Part shown: one piece after another, positions 23,129 to 36,596 of the stretch
Position numbering within the stretch: position 1 is the stretch's first letter
How the letters are laid out: every line of letters begins with the position of its first letter
NCBI GenBank assembly: GCA_038501195.1
Contig: JBBPUQ010000010.1
Span: 3,222,001-3,286,000, forward strand
Reading direction: 5' to 3'
Origin: Nemania diffusa
Lineage: Eukaryota > Ascomycota > Sordariomycetes > Xylariales > Xylariaceae
Length of the DNA stretch: 64,000 nt
Made by a program: the position numbers and the translations under genes
The notes under the pieces: model-generated
What the model saw: the letters and a program-made list of their open reading frames with translations, nothing else
Databases searched by the model: none
What the model was told of the DNA's origin: nothing

Positions 23129-23545
23129 TCACCACGCAGGCCAAACCGACCGCCAGGCACCCCAAACCCAGTCCTTAAACTCCCTTAGCACCGCGGCATA
23201 GCTCTCAAATCCCAACATATCGGAGGTCACAAAGGCAGTGACAATGACTACGTTCATGGCCGCGTAGGTTATGGCCACCGTTAGTAAATCCTCCAACCTC
23301 GACTTGGCATGGTGGTGTATAAATAGACTGATGGTGTAGAGCACGGCTACGTGGGTAATACAGTCGGTATTTTGCTCGCTATAGACGCTTATTGGTCGCC
23401 ATAGTATTTGCCTTGGCCTCGTCCGACGTCTTCTACCCCGACCGAGACAGCGGCGGCAGGGAGGCCGTCTTGCGTTTGTTAATGTGGAAGGCATTCTGTG
23501 GTGTTTTATTGCAGCGGATGGGCTGATTAGGTAGGTTGTAGGCAT
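23129..23545 (-). CDS. Hypothetical small membrane protein
   Basis: Single frame of 138 aa from an ATG at 23545, unrecognised. The N-terminal 50 residues are very Arg-rich. Two hydrophobic segments follow: about 65-82 (THVAVLYTISLFI) and about 92-110 (LLTVAITYAAMNVVIVTAF). An amphipathic Trp-rich end follows. Absence of splice signals or family motifs leaves it uncertain; it could be a chance frame. Confidence 0.3.
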   Translation of the reverse strand: MPTTYLISPSAAIKHHRMPSTLTNARRPPCRRCLGRGRRRRTRPRQILWRPISVYSEQNTDCITHVAVLYTISLFIHHHAKSRLEDLLTVAITYAAMNVVIVTAFVTSDMLGFESYAAVLREFKDWVWGAWRSVWPAW

Positions 23546-26252
23546 CCAGGTGCTTGCTTGATGTGTATATTGGTTCTGGAGATGATCCTACAGCTTAGGA
23601 TTTGATGTATAGGCGATGGCGATGGTGTTGATGACTAGTAGAGTAGTGATGATGAAGATGGTGTTGAATTATAGTTTGCAAGTAAGAGAACGTTTGATTC
23701 TTATATAGGGAGGCATCCCCATGAAAACATCTCGGTCTTCGGCGCGAGACCTAATCCATCACGAGCTCAACCTTATTTGCCCTTGGTTCTCTCCCCGGGC
23801 ACTATGATAGCCTGCTCACACCCAATAACAAAAGACACCTCAAGAGCTGAAGCTATACCACTAGGAGATAAATGAAAAGCATAAAGGGGTCTTTCTACTA
23901 CATAATTATTATTATAGATCAAACCTATTATCAATCGTCTTTACTGCATATGAGGGACCTCTTTTTTTGAGCACGCTTGAGTGTTAGCTAGCCAGGATAT
24001 CCTGTCGATCTAGCACATGTATTATACATTACAGTTATAATAACTATATACGTAGCTACCTCCTACCCATATGTAGGTAGTTTTCATTGCTAGGTCGAAA
24101 AGAAGAAAAAATATTTATCAGTTTATTATAATATTTTCGTAAAACGATGTTTTCCCGTAACGTTACGTATAATAGCTTCCGGCTCAAAAAACTAGAATCT
24201 AAATTATATGGCCGACAATGTCAAATTAACCCTTTAGTAAGAAGATAGGGATGCTTCTATTAGCAGTGTGTCCAAAAAAAGGTTCCCCCTATCGGGATTT
24301 TAGGTAGAACATTTCTCTCCAGATTGATAGGAACCGGTAACATTTGGAAGCCCCTCTCGCAACTAGGTAGGGTGAATTTACTATCTTAGTAGCATAGTTG
24401 ATGCAGTACGTCAGTGCATAAACCGACGATGCTCCGCATAGCTTCCTGCGTTTGCGGACCTTCACGACTTTAATTACTGCCAGTTGCAGGCCGTCTGATC
24501 AAGCAACAGTATTGTAGCAAATTTACGAGCCGGTCAGCGATGTTTGCCAAGGCTATATGCAGATTCTAGACCCACTTGCAAACGACCCACATGTCTGTGT
24601 TATAATGTCAATTGAGGGGTCAGAATCTCAACAAGAAAGAAGCTGGCGTCGTATAGTGGTTAGTACGGCTCGTTGTGGCCGAGCAAACGCATGTTCGATT
24701 CATGCCGTCAGCAGCTGATTTCTCAAATCTTCTCACTTCAGAGAGGTTGTCTTTTTCCATTTCTTTTGCCTAACTACTATATTATTTTAATAACTTTTTT
24801 TTTGGCCCGCTAGATTATGTACTAGAGCTACCTAAGTAAGCAAAATTCAATTTTCAACTTTCCCATAGCACTTGCGTTGTTGAGCAAGTATTCACATTAC
24901 ATATTTTGGACTTCAAATAACACCAGTCCGTAGTTTTCGGATAGAGAATACATATCCGACGAGGGAATTCAATTGACATTTAAAACATTCCTTTATTTTA
25001 GATACACTCTCACAAATGACTGGTCAGACTCCCACTATGTACTGAAGACATTGATCACCGTCCGCTCGATTCTTAGTCCTAGGCTCTTGCTTTTATCACC
25101 CTCGCTTAGGTTCCTAAAAGACGTACGCAACGCTTAAGCATGGAGCATAGGAATAACCTACTCACAGGAAGGTCTGCTCCGTGAGGACTTTCTAAATCCA
25201 TACACAAACCTGAGAACCCAAGAAACCTAATGCGTGGTGATAAGTTGAATTATTGCGACGGTGGTTATATCACAAGTATGTTGACGTAGATGCGAATTTC
25301 GATCGGACGTGCTATTTGCGGCGAAGCTAATAAGTGACGTCAACCCCGCAGCATGTACCTATTGCGAATCGCGAAACCGAACCGCTGTTCAGAAAATGTG
25401 GTAGCCTAGCCTGGGTCTAGCCATGTGGGGTAGGTACCTACCTAGGTCCTAATCTATCACCTATCCTTCTGCTAATTTATATACGCGTATGAGCTGTATC
25501 CAGCGTATTCTACCTACAACTTATGTACGCATACGCCATATTTATATGTAAGTACCTCATATATGTACACGCAATAGATATACCTACAGTATGCGCCGAG
25601 GCATTCGGGGGTTACCTATCTTTCAAGGCAACAACCACCAAGGCCAGCTTGCCCGTATAAGTTATTAATTAATTATTAGGCTGTCTTCAAGTTTCTTGAG
25701 GCTCGCCTGTCTTTCTCCCCTCTCTTATCCCAGTTTTTCTCTTCCACAGTAGTAGGCTAGGTAGCTAGCTACATATCACTTATACATTTCATCTCTATTA
25801 TACCATCTACAGCAGGATTATTACTCTTGGTATCCGACCGGCTCGCTTCTACCTACCTCCCCACTGCCTACCTACCTAGGTATCTACCGTCGTTACCACC
25901 ATCGTTATCATCATTACCAACGCATCATCGACCCTTGCCGCATCGCCCGACTCGATATTGATTTGCACCATCCTCGACCAAACCGCCTCACAATCGACAC
26001 CGACCAAGATTCTCCCTCCTGTTTCTATTGATAAACGTGGGTGTTAAGCTACGAGACGGCTCCTCTGCCATTGGCTGCTGGAGGTTTCAGCCGTTGTCGG
26101 GATCTTCGCTCGGTTTAACCAGGTGCACATAGCGGTCCATCCATACCTCATCGATTTTACCGGTTTGAGGCTTTGCGCGTGTAACCGACGACATAACGAA
26201 CTCCAGCCTTGGCGCTACTTGTTACAGCCGGGACAGGACAGGATAGGACAGG
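23546..26252. other. Intergenic around tRNA-His and upstream of ARE2
   Basis: 2.7 kb without protein-coding support. The only gene seen is the tRNA at 24642-24713. Part of it (about 23880-24240) is AT-rich. Clusters of GTAGGTACCTACCTAGGT motifs occur near 25430 and 25850, followed by a pyrimidine-rich stretch that probably is the ARE2 promoter and leader. Confidence 0.6.
24642..24713 (+). tRNA. tRNA-His(GTG)
   Basis: 72 nt fold into a full cloverleaf. Acceptor stem GCTGGCG/CGTCAGC has one G-U pair and discriminator A. The D arm has GTA/TAC. The anticodon stem GCTCG/CGAGC encloses loop TTGTGGC, anticodon GTG. The T arm GCATG/CATGC encloses TTCGATT. No intron. A T-run at about 24751 may terminate pol III. 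It stands alone in intergenic DNA. Confidence 0.93.
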
Positions 26253-28163
26253 ATGTCGTCGACAAACATACACGCCAACGGTGGCACCCACGATCATGTC
26301 CTGCGTCCTCGTCCCCGCAAACCCCAGCACTCGCAACTTTCCGAGCTCGTGAGACAGCAAAGTAGCAGCTCCATCGATGGTCTGCTCGACGCACCGCACG
26401 AGGCAGCCTCGGCTCTGACTAGGTACACACACACCCACACCCGCTCTGGCTACTATATCGCCCTGCCCTGTAGCAGCAGTAGATCTAGAAAGAGACATTT
26501 CTGACGCTCTCGCAGTGGTCGCTCAACTCCCGTACCCGAGAACGCGCCGGCTTCGACCAAGGCCTTGTCGAGCGCACGCAAGCAAGTCCGCGCCGAGCAG
26601 CGACAGCGTCTCTTCCCGACCACCGAATTCGCCTCGCGCGTCTCCCACTTCGACCCCAACTCCGACTACCGCGACTTCCATGGCTTCTTCAACCTCTTCT
26701 GGATCGGCCTGGCCATCATGGGCATCACCACCATGTTGCGCAACTACAAGGACACCGGGTACCCCTTGCGCGTGCAGATCTGGGGCCTGTTCACCGTGAA
26801 GCCCTGGCATCTGGCCATTGCCGAGTTCTTCATGGTCGGGAGCACTGCTCTCAGTCTGCCTCTGCATAGGCTCTTCAGGAAGAGCCGTGGCGCGTGGACC
26901 TGGAACAAGGGCGGCATGGCCGTGCAGAGCATATACCAGGTCGCATGGCTGGCCTTCTGGATCGCCGTGCCCTTCATCTTCAACTGGACATGGACCGCCC
27001 AGGTCTTCTTTGTGCTGCACAGCATGGTGCTGCTCATGAAGATGCACTCCTATGCCTTCTACAACGGCCATCTCTCCGAGACGGAGAAGAGGCTACAGGC
27101 CCTCGACCAACCGAGTAGCGCTTCTAAGGAACCCGCCTACGCGTACCCCACGGTCGAGAACCCCATGGGCAGCCTGAAGCACGGCGACCTGAAGATCGAG
27201 GGCGACAGCGACAGCGACGGCGAGGCCCTGTCTCAATTGCGGGACGACCTCGCTCGTGAGCTGACGAGCCCCATCGGCAATGTCGCCTATCCCCGCAACC
27301 TGTCATGGGGGAACTACCTGGATTATATCCTCTGTCCCACGTTGTGCTATGAGTTGGAATACCCGCGCCTCCAGTCGATCAATTGGACCAATCTCATCGC
27401 CAAGATCGTCGCGACGTTCGGCTGCATCTTCCTCCTGACCGTCATCTCGGAGGAGTTTATCTTGCCGGTGCTGCAGGACTCGGCAGTTCGGCTCAACAAT
27501 ACCACGTCAGTGACGGAGCGGCTGCTGATCCTCTCCGAGTCGATTTCGTGGCTGCTGTTCCCCTTCATGCTGACGCTGCTGCTCGTGTTCCTCGTGATAT
27601 TTGAGTATGTCCTGGGCGCCTTCGCCGAGATCACGCGATTCGCGGACCGCCACTTCTACAGCGACTGGTGGAACTGCTCGGACTGGATGGAGTTCAGCCG
27701 CGAGTGGAACGTGCCCGTGTACTCGTTCCTGCGGCGCCACGTGTACGCGACCTCGAAGCCCAGCATCGGCCGGAGCAATGCTACCTTCGTCACCTTCCTC
27801 GTCTCCGCCATCGGCCACGAGATCATCATGGCCTGCATCACCAAGAAGCTGCGCGGCTACGGCTTCATCTGCCAGATGCTCCAGCTTCCTATCGTGATGC
27901 TGCAGCACACGCGTTGGGTCCGCACCCACAAGACGGCCAATAATGTGCTCTTTTGGATTAGCATGATTCTAGGCCTCAGTCTGGTAAGCCGATTACTCTC
28001 CCCTTGCGTTCACCTACCACCTACCACCTATGTACTTATCTATCCTTTCATCCGTGCATCCATCTTTTCCTATCTCATCCTCGTCAATTACATGTGATAT
28101 GATGTGTCACAATAGCTAACTCGAACAAAACAATAGATATGCTCCCTCTACGTTCTAGTCTAA
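26253..28163 (+). CDS. ARE2: Sterol O-acyltransferase (MBOAT family, ARE1/ARE2-like)
   Basis: Esterifies ergosterol or its precursors with fatty acyl-CoA in the ER for lipid-droplet storage. Exons: 26253-26422, 26516-27983 and 28137-28163, giving 554 aa. The first exon is a polar cytosolic leader (MSSTNIHANGGTHDHVLRPR). Multiple membrane spans begin near residue 95 (FFNLFWIGLAIMGITTML). The family motif FYSDWWN is at 437-443, and the predicted catalytic His491 lies in SAIGHEIIMA. The last exon is only 27 nt and supplies ICSLYVLV, the usual hydrophobic end. The first 93 nt intron ends CTCTCGCAG and is required to join the frames. The third exon was placed from the conserved C-terminus and a CAATAG acceptor. 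Confidence 0.93.
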
Positions 28164-30388
28164 CTCGGTAAGAGTTATCCGTAATTAGAGTGTAGCTGAG
28201 CTACACAGTAGAAACACGCGAAGACTTTCTAGTCCAGAGACGAATATTTCGTGACACGAATATGAATGGGAAGAGAAAAATAAACCCACCTAGCATAAGA
28301 CATCAACAATTAGACCCGCCGGACCTGTATATACCGCCATAGCATTGACTGGATTCTTTCCTTGACGCTTTTCGGCTTTTCTCTGTAATTCTACTACCGC
28401 GAAGATACCACTATGCATGTTTACTGTTTTACTACCTCTCTTTTGCTTGCCTAGTCAGTATTTTAATTAGTACATGCTAATCCGAATGCAATTATGAATT
28501 GAATGAATGCCTGAAATAAATGAGAAAGAAGTGATATATGCATCTCATGTACAAAACTCTACCTTACTCATCTCTATGACATGAACATCTCGATAACCAT
28601 AATGATCGCCACCACCTAGTCAGCTCATCCAGCCAGCTCACCAAGTAAACACAACGCCATCCAGCCCTTCAAGGATTATCCAAAACAATACGCAACAGCC
28701 CTAGACATCATCATATAAACCAAGTATCTAATACCTAGGACCAAATTCGTATTTCTAACACCGTGGTCAGGCCAATTGAAATATATGAGACACGACAGAA
28801 GCCATAAGCTGAGATAATATAACAAGACAGCCCAAGTACTACACTATCTATAATACACGACACAAATAACCTACAAACTAGGCCCGACCCGATCAACAGC
28901 CTCACCACCACCACATGGCCGCCGACCCAACCGCATAAACGTGGCCCCCAGCTCAACAACAAATAAACACAAACAAAACCCGCCCGCCACGGTCGCGTCC
29001 TGCATCGTCCCAAGTACCATGCAAACGCAGCCGGAATCCGGCCTGCCGCTCTCAGAGCGGAAACCCGGAAACGATAGATAGATGGGGCATAGAGAGAGAG
29101 AGACAGAAAATCAGACAAACAGTCCCACAGACAAACACGCAGTCAGTCTTCCTACTACGGTACCTCGGACCATAAATTTGGATCCATATTCTGTGAGCGA
29201 GCGGAGTACACGTCCATTTCCATTCATGCCATGATCCTTGTAGCGGCATCACATGATCTACGAGTAACCTCACACGGCATATTCAGTAGGTGAGAGGAAG
29301 TTCACCTGGTTAGATCACGCGCGGCACGGTAGCAAAAGAAGGAATGACGGTGGCAATGGCAACAGTAGCAGTAATAGCGGATGGTTCGTTCATGATTTCT
29401 ATTCATAACAAGACATTCAGCGTCAGAACGGGATAAGGAAATAGTCCCACCCTACCACGCAACGAAACGAAGCGAAGCAGGGCAAATAAACTGCGCTATG
29501 TATGTAATGTAATAATGTACTCATATATGTACGGTACGCCGCATCGAAACTCCATACATGGTACGGAGTGAGGCTTCCAAGATAGGTAGGATCAACTAAC
29601 TGGTAGCCATCAGGGTAGTGTGTCAATCACAGCGCGCGCATCCGTCCTCGGCTCGCAACCTCAAAATGAGTGGATGGTAGTTGGGGAACCGCTCTCTCCT
29701 CTCTATCCCCTCCCTACTGACGAAATCTCAACGGACCCTCCAAGAGAAAGCGCTCAAGGTACACATTTCCGCCACAAAAAAGATTGGACCAAACAAGCGA
29801 AACCGTCCTCATTAGCTGAAGTCCACGATCTGTAGAGCCCCTTATGAGCCGTCCTATAGCGAGAAGCCTTGTCCTCCCAAGATGCAAATGTAATTGTATA
29901 TGTCGTATGGCGTTCGTTGCAAATACCACGAGAGACGAGAGATAACAAATAGAAGGAAGAAGAAAACTCAAACTCGAGATACACTGGTAAATTCTCGGAA
30001 TATCATGATATCTCATAGCTGTCGTGTGAGCTGTCGCTGCTTGAATGGCCGAGAAGAGAAGACTTGATCGCAAACAATGGTATTGGCGGTGTCGTCTATG
30101 AAGTAAGACCAGTAATTCAAGCTAGGCCCTCATCCATTGATCTCTTCCTTGTTAGTCGAACCAGGCGAGAAAGTGTCCCATACTGTCAACCACCTCGCAA
30201 TCTGTCGTAAAACTCCAAGGAGGAAGTCGTCAAATCGTTACTGCATTTCAACGGATTCTGTGTTTTGTAAATGATGTCAAACCAGCCAATATGCCCGAAA
30301 CGCCAAATTCAAAGATGCCTAGACCAAGGCATAAATCAACCCAAAACGCCAGGTATTAGATGATAGAGATATGAAGTATCTAGAACGT
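28164..30388. other. Intergenic between convergent ARE2 and J-protein genes
   Basis: 2.2 kb with no supported gene; it should hold both 3' ends. Short frames at 28735-29118 and 29714-30073 on the minus strand lack family features and cross low-complexity sequence such as GAGAGAGAGAGACAGA near 29092. Confidence 0.6.
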
Positions 30389-32218
30389 TCACACTTCTGC
30401 GTAAACATCCGGTTGGTACGATGTTCCCGTATAGGGCATCTTGCTAAAAGCAATATCTCGCTCATTGTATTGCGGTGAGTAATTAATACCAGAGACAGAG
30501 AAGTGTTGAGGCCGCTCATCGTCGTAGTAATCACTCCTATATCCTTTATGCCGCTGAACGCGAGCCGCCGAAGAGTTTGGCATAACATAAGCAGATTTCG
30601 TTTTATACGCACCGCGGGGTGCTTCATGGTATTGCTTCTGGCGTATCGGGATGCTCTTCGTACCATCTACGGCGTACCGAACTTGCGATGGCATAGGCTC
30701 AGGAGATTTAGTTCTTCGACTCCTTCGACGATGATCTCGGTCATCCTCCGTGTCATCTCCATCCGTAAACATCGCTGCCGTAGGACGTGAGCGACTTCGC
30801 TCGTGTCGCTCGCGTTCACGTTCCGTTGGTGGGTACCATGTTTCCGCACGGTGTAATGTTTTGGGGATGGAGTGAGAATAGCTCTCTGTATGCGCACGAG
30901 AGAGTGAAGGCATGGTTCGAACTGGGGGGGAACCAGTCTCCACAATGATAGGTTGGTGATCTCGAGAAGAGCTTGATTTCTTATGACCAGGTGCCTTCTC
31001 CCGAGACGATTTTGGCGTGTCGTGCGACATGCGGCGAGCTGGTCGCGCTGCTGATCTTCTAGCCCTGTCATCCTCTTCGGAGATTTCTTCCGGCTCTTCT
31101 ACCTGTGGCGGCGGAGGTGGCGGAGCGAAAGGCGTCATTGCTGGCGGGGGTGTTGGAACCATGGGAGTAGCGAAAGACGTACTCCTCTCAGTCCAAGTCT
31201 GTGCTCGACTGAAAGTGGGTGCCCCCTTTATGTTGGCACCTGATCGAGCGAGATACTGAAGGGCGCCTTCAATATTACCAGAGTATTTCCTCGTGCGATC
31301 CGACGTCGATGGAGGTTCTATGTCTTCCTTTCGGCCACTACTGGACTTCTTCCTCTCGGTCTTAGGCGGCGGCTCGTAGACCACATCATCATCGCCCGAA
31401 GAAAGCGATGACTCTGAATCCTCCTCCTCGATTACTGGAGCGTGTCTTGGGCGATGCTTCTCGGCGGTAGCAGTCTTGCGCTCTTTCCCGCGCTCTTTCT
31501 CCTGATCGCTGCGTGCCTTCTTCTCTTCTTTGCGCCTCTCTTTTTCTCTCTCTTCCCGCGCAAGGCGGTCCTTGTCCTCCCTACGTTCCTTAGCTTTACG
31601 CGCCTCTTTCGCCTCTCTGGCCTCTCTAGCCTCTCTCATCTCTCGCATTTCTCTCTCTCTCGCCTTTTCAGCCTCTTCCTTTTGCCTACGGCGCTCTTCA
31701 TCCCGTTTAGAGGGCTTCTCCCTTTCGTAGCTTGCTGTCTTTCTGGCGGCGTGACGTCTAGTTTCTTCAAAAACACGTGCTGTTGTGTCTTCCCAGGACC
31801 GAGGCGGGGTTCTTCCGTACGGACTCGATTTAGAGAATGTGCTGGTGCGTGGGGAAGCTTCTCTGACATGGTAATAGATGGGATCTTTAGGGGCCGAGGT
31901 TGCCGCCCTTGCGGCGGAGGCCTTGGCTCTCTCGCGTTCCCGCTCCCTTTCCCGTTCCCGTTCTCGTTCTCGTTCTCGCACATGCTCATATACTTCAGCT
32001 TTACGGTCATATTTCTCACGTTCGGCATCGTTGCTAAGCAGCTCATAAGCCTGTTGTACTTGTTGAAACTCAATCTGTTTCGCCTCTTTCTGAGTCGGGT
32101 CTTGGATCTTGTCGGGGTGGCATTTGAGAACAAGTTTGCGGTGGGCGGCGCGGATTTCAGTTATCTGAGCATCTTTGGAGACTCCGAGAACTTTGTACGG
32201 ATCGGGAAGAATAGTCAT
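30389..32218 (-). CDS. J-domain protein with long charged low-complexity tail
   Basis: Hsp70 co-chaperone-type protein, single exon, 609 aa from ATG 32218 (MTILPDPYKVLGVSKDA). The J domain covers residues 6-72 with an intact HPD at 34-36, then QQVQQAYELLSNDAEREKYD. There is no Gly/Phe or zinc-finger region, so it is a type III J protein. After the J domain comes a perfect Arg-Glu dipeptide run (about 81-98). A long Glu/Arg/Lys-rich predicted coiled coil (about 160-270) follows. A disordered, Ser/Pro-rich tail has RAQTW, RAHTE and RAETW repeats around polyproline. The tail suggests a scaffold or RNA-processing partner rather than a general folding factor; that is inference. Confidence 0.85.
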   Translation of the reverse strand: MTILPDPYKVLGVSKDAQITEIRAAHRKLVLKCHPDKIQDPTQKEAKQIEFQQVQQAYELLSNDAEREKYDRKAEVYEHVRERERERERERERERERAKASAARAATSAPKDPIYYHVREASPRTSTFSKSSPYGRTPPRSWEDTTARVFEETRRHAARKTASYEREKPSKRDEERRRQKEEAEKAREREMREMREAREAREAKEARKAKERREDKDRLAREEREKERRKEEKKARSDQEKERGKERKTATAEKHRPRHAPVIEEEDSESSLSSGDDDVVYEPPPKTERKKSSSGRKEDIEPPSTSDRTRKYSGNIEGALQYLARSGANIKGAPTFSRAQTWTERSTSFATPMVPTPPPAMTPFAPPPPPPQVEEPEEISEEDDRARRSAARPARRMSHDTPKSSREKAPGHKKSSSSRDHQPIIVETGSPPVRTMPSLSRAHTESYSHSIPKTLHRAETWYPPTERERERHERSRSRPTAAMFTDGDDTEDDRDHRRRSRRTKSPEPMPSQVRYAVDGTKSIPIRQKQYHEAPRGAYKTKSAYVMPNSSAARVQRHKGYRSDYYDDERPQHFSVSGINYSPQYNERDIAFSKMPYTGTSYQPDVYAEV

Positions 32219-35200
32219 TGTGATTAACGGTGCAGTCGTCCAGCGAGGGCTCCAGTTACAGAAGATTCGGTGCAAGTAACCTTGGTTGTTGTTACGAAGG
32301 CGATGGCGGCGAATGTAGCATAAATAGGCGCGGAATGGTGATCAAGCGGCTGGCGTTTGAAACACGTCACGAGGAACGAGCCGGCGCGAGGGAATGGCGA
32401 AGGAAGAAAGGGATGTAAGTACACAGCCGGCGGAAGGGCGGGCTCTAAGAGACAACTCGACTGGGGCCAGATTCAGCTAAGAACTGGCGTTGAAGAAAAG
32501 ATGGGACGACAGCAACGACGGTCCCAGGGCCAAAGCAACTAGCTGGAAAGTCAATCGTTCGCCGTGATCGACCTTATTTAGGTGCGATTTATATCTATAT
32601 GATCGATCGATCGACTACCTAGTGTTGTAAAGTAGTAGTGGCAGTAGTAATGGCGAAGGTATTACTAAGGGGGGTTAGGGTTGTTTGGATAGCTCGAACT
32701 CAAAGTGAAGAGTCAGATTCCGACACCCAGATTGTTAAATAGAAGGAATGAACAATGTCTGAGAATAAGGTCACGAAGCACGGAACAATATGAAGGGTCG
32801 GCAGCCAGCGAGGACTGGGAAAGAAGAGAACTCGAGACGAGGGAGGGGGGCAGATGCAGAGTATTTGGGGTGGACGGGCTTGCCCATTGAGTTTGAGGCT
32901 TGATGGGGGGGGTGGAAGGAGAAGTGGATGGGGGGAGGGGATGGGGGTATCTCTCCGAGTTCCCTTACTGCTGTACTACCTACCCAAGGTACCGTGGTGT
33001 AAGGTGCAATGCGGTGCGGCAGCGCAGGTACTGTTGTACATCAGTATTGTATCTGGTAAGCCAAGGTCAGCAACTATCTACATGTACTTGGTATTAGGTA
33101 CTTCCCTCCTGCCTACAGTACGGTAGCTTGTGGGCAGGTGGTGCGGTACGGTGCGGTCCTGGCCTCGTGCCTGATAGGAAGGACACAACAAACAGTTGAC
33201 ACCAGTGGACAGAACCAGGGCAGTAGCCACTGTTGGTGCCACACGCTGCCGGGTCTCCAGGTATCTACCTGTGAGTCTGAACCTCCAGAGGTACAATGTT
33301 GCACGGTGGACAGTTGATGTTTATAGTGGACGGACATAAGGAGGCAAGTACCTTAGGTACCGGCTATTGAGGTACTTTACCGTTGTCTGGTGTGGTGTAG
33401 GTACCTATCAACTTACCTCTTAGCACGGGCCCTTGCTTCTTCTGGCATGCTGGGGCGGGATCCAGTCTCCAAGTCGCCTTTGACAGCAGCCAGCCGGTTC
33501 GTTGTTAGCGCTTCTAATCGCTTAGATTGTCGCTACATTCGCCTCGCCTGGCGACTAGGTCCACTGAAAACCGCCGCGGCTACCTCCCAAGTGCACCCTT
33601 CTGCAGCGGGCACGCCTAGACAGGTTAAGACAAGGGGTCGGGTGACCTTGCTCGACACGACAACTCGCCGCGAGCCACAAGTACCCGTAGCTTAGTGTAG
33701 TCTAGCTGTACCTACCTCCTTGGTAGTGTAGGTTTTGGAAGACCTAATTGAATGGATGGGTTATCTATTGTCCCTTGGCGATAGCTTTCTTACGAAGGCA
33801 AAGGTAGTACGATACATATCCACGTGTGTACTACAGTATATACATAGTACCTACGTAGAGCGAATGGGTAACCCGAACCCCGGGTTTGATTGTTGATTGA
33901 TGCTGGACGTGACTCTGGGCTGGGTTTGTTTACAGCGTATACCTACTGTACCGTTGCGTATGCTGCTCCGTATATGTGGGATTACGGGGGCCAGACGACG
34001 GAAAGCTAAAAACCCGTGGTTGTCGACCCGGGGCAGTGCACATGACGTAGATATCGACCGGCGATTTCAATTCAATCCTAGCCCCTAAGACAATAATAGG
34101 TCACAGCTAACAGGTAACGGGCAAAGCGAAAGTTCACTGATGATGGTCAATGATATGATGGATAATCGACGAGGGATGATGAATGACGAATGATTATGAT
34201 GAAGATGACTTGCTGAACTGGGGATTCAGCTGTGAGTTTAGTCCTGCTAAAAGCCTATCGGGTTTCTAACTAATGAGGCCTGTACGGCTGTAGCGTAGGT
34301 ACTACCTGGCAGGTACCTACCTATCTAGTATAGTGGGATGCACTACCTATAATTCAATGTGTAGGGCGGGGTTGCAGCTTAGAGATCATGTAGGTATGTA
34401 TTAGGTAGCAGGTAGCACACATGAACCAGTTGTCAAAAGTTCCTCCGCTATGATTTATCACATACGCAAGTAAAAGTAGTATGTATTACAAGACGAACCG
34501 AGATGAGTATTTGTCTCACGGCAGAACGATAACCCAGCAAATTATGCTCCGTAGACATCTGAATAATTCAGCTACAGTCACTCGGAAGTGCAGTAGTCTC
34601 TTTCTACTGCGTTTCGGTTTCGGTATAAGCGACCCGGCGCGTGCCGGAGCGTAGGAGATGAGTAAGACCGCGGGCGGCGAAGGGCAAGCACCGAAAGGAA
34701 AAGAACATTCCCCGGATCCTCAGTCCGGCAGTTAGATTGTCGATCAAGGCATTCAATGAGCGAATTCCACGAGGCACTACCAGCCACGAGACGCGCGTGT
34801 GCGAAGTTGCAAAGCTGGTTCAGTCACTCAATCAGTCGTCTCGGGTGAGTCAAGAGGTAATAGAGCACGTAGGTAAGTAAGTACTTACAACCTAGTCGGT
34901 AGGCGAGGGAGGTGTCAATTCTCGGCATTACATACAAACAGGTGCCTGGACGAGACCGAAAGGGGCGAGTTGATGTGTACATCCATCTGTGTTACGACGA
35001 CGCTGCAGTTTCTGGTCCGCAGCAGGCCAATAGGCATGCAGCCTAGGCCGTCATCGTCGGCTGGGGCAAATAGATCCGTGGAGATGTGGCGACTGGTGGA
35101 CGTGGTTGATACAGCACTGTACACTATTGCACGTAGTATGTAGGTTTACCGTTACCGTACCTACATCGAGCAATTGTGAACTTGGCCTTCCTCGAACTTG

Positions 35201-36470
35201 GTTAGTTGATGGGCAATTTGAAACCGTATCCCAGATAGTTGAGTCTGAGCCGACTGAACGTGAAAAGTCGGTCGACTGTCTCCCTGGAAACGGAAATGCT
35301 GCTGTGGAGTGTTCCCCGCTGGCTGTTCTCGATGTAGCAAAGGTGTAAGCAGGTGGGCGAAAACGTGATGGGCAAGTGAGGCAGCTCGAAGAACCAGCGG
35401 TGAAGCTAAGGTAGGAGATGTTCCAAAACCCTTCTCGGCCTGTTACAACTACCCACAGCGTACGGGGGAACTTACTTGGGTTGTTGGCGTCGTTGGCCGG
35501 TCAAAGAAAGAAAACAGCTCACTCACCGTGTCGTATCGTCTGCAATGGCAAGGAAGAAAGAGGTGTACAGAATACCTACCGTACAGTGAAGTTTGAAGCA
35601 TGTGAGTATGGCCAACAACGAATGTAGGTACACTACATACATCGTCACACTATGTGGAGGACCGGGAAAGGGCATAGTGAACCTCAGAGACCCCAGCAAG
35701 GCCATGCCACTGACAGCGGTCACTTCGAAGGGAGTTGGTTTTCTTTCTATGTATCTAGATAGGTAATCTAAGTAGGTGGTGCAAGGTGACAATAAGAGCT
35801 GTGAAATATTCCACAAGACTGACGACAATCCTATTTCACAAGGGTCCGAATGAAGACGACGAGACTGCATATCGACATCCATGTCACCCAATTCGTTCCA
35901 TGCCATCAACTTCTGGATACACGTCTATTGCCGACTGAGGACCTCAGCAAACAAAGACGGCATGGAAATAATAGATATGGCATCTGCTGCCGACACTTGC
36001 AGAAATGTATCCTGCGAGGTTATCGGTATCTGTTCAAAAGAGCGAGCGTTACGTCCGCGTAGTCCAGAGCAGCACGGCATTCCATTTTCTCAGTGCATTC
36101 CGTAAGTGATAATCTGTATGTTGGCTCTTCCGGGAGGGTACCTAATCTATCTATAGGTAGTCTAGATGTTCCATCTCGTAAAGGGAGGCAATCGTCGTAA
36201 GAGCTACGTGGGCGTTTGGTTCTGACACCTTGAAGTTTGCTCTTGGTAGTTAATATTCTTTAGGTAAATAGCAGTTGAGCAAACACAGCCGGCTCTCCAA
36301 TTGGTCGCATCGTACCCCTTACAGGTCATGATGAGAGTGTTCCCCTATCTACTCTCTACTTACTGTCTCTCACCTCTCACTATGCGTATGTAGGTATTAT
36401 GTGTGTCTACTTATTCCCGACGAACTGCATCGTGGCACATTCGTGACGAATTAGTGCTATACTTGATCGT

Positions 36471-36596
36471 CTAATACCAGCCGTTGTCGCGCAGAAAGTA
36501 CCCTTCCGTTTCGAACTTCTCCTGCAGCAGCTGATCCCACCGCATGGTCTCATGGGATGCACTCGACCCTTGGAAGAGGTATGGCCTCTTTAGGAG
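36471..36596 (-). other. Exon-like island, possible last exon or gene remnant
   Basis: Reading leftward from about 36596, one frame gives PYLFQGSSASHETMRW and then DQLLQEKFETEGYFLRDNGW, Y and a stop at 36471-36473. The amino-acid texture is far more protein-like than the surrounding sequence, and an AG acceptor is available just upstream, but I found no matching upstream exon in 36600-37500. It could be a terminal exon of a gene with long introns, a remnant, or chance. Confidence 0.25.
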
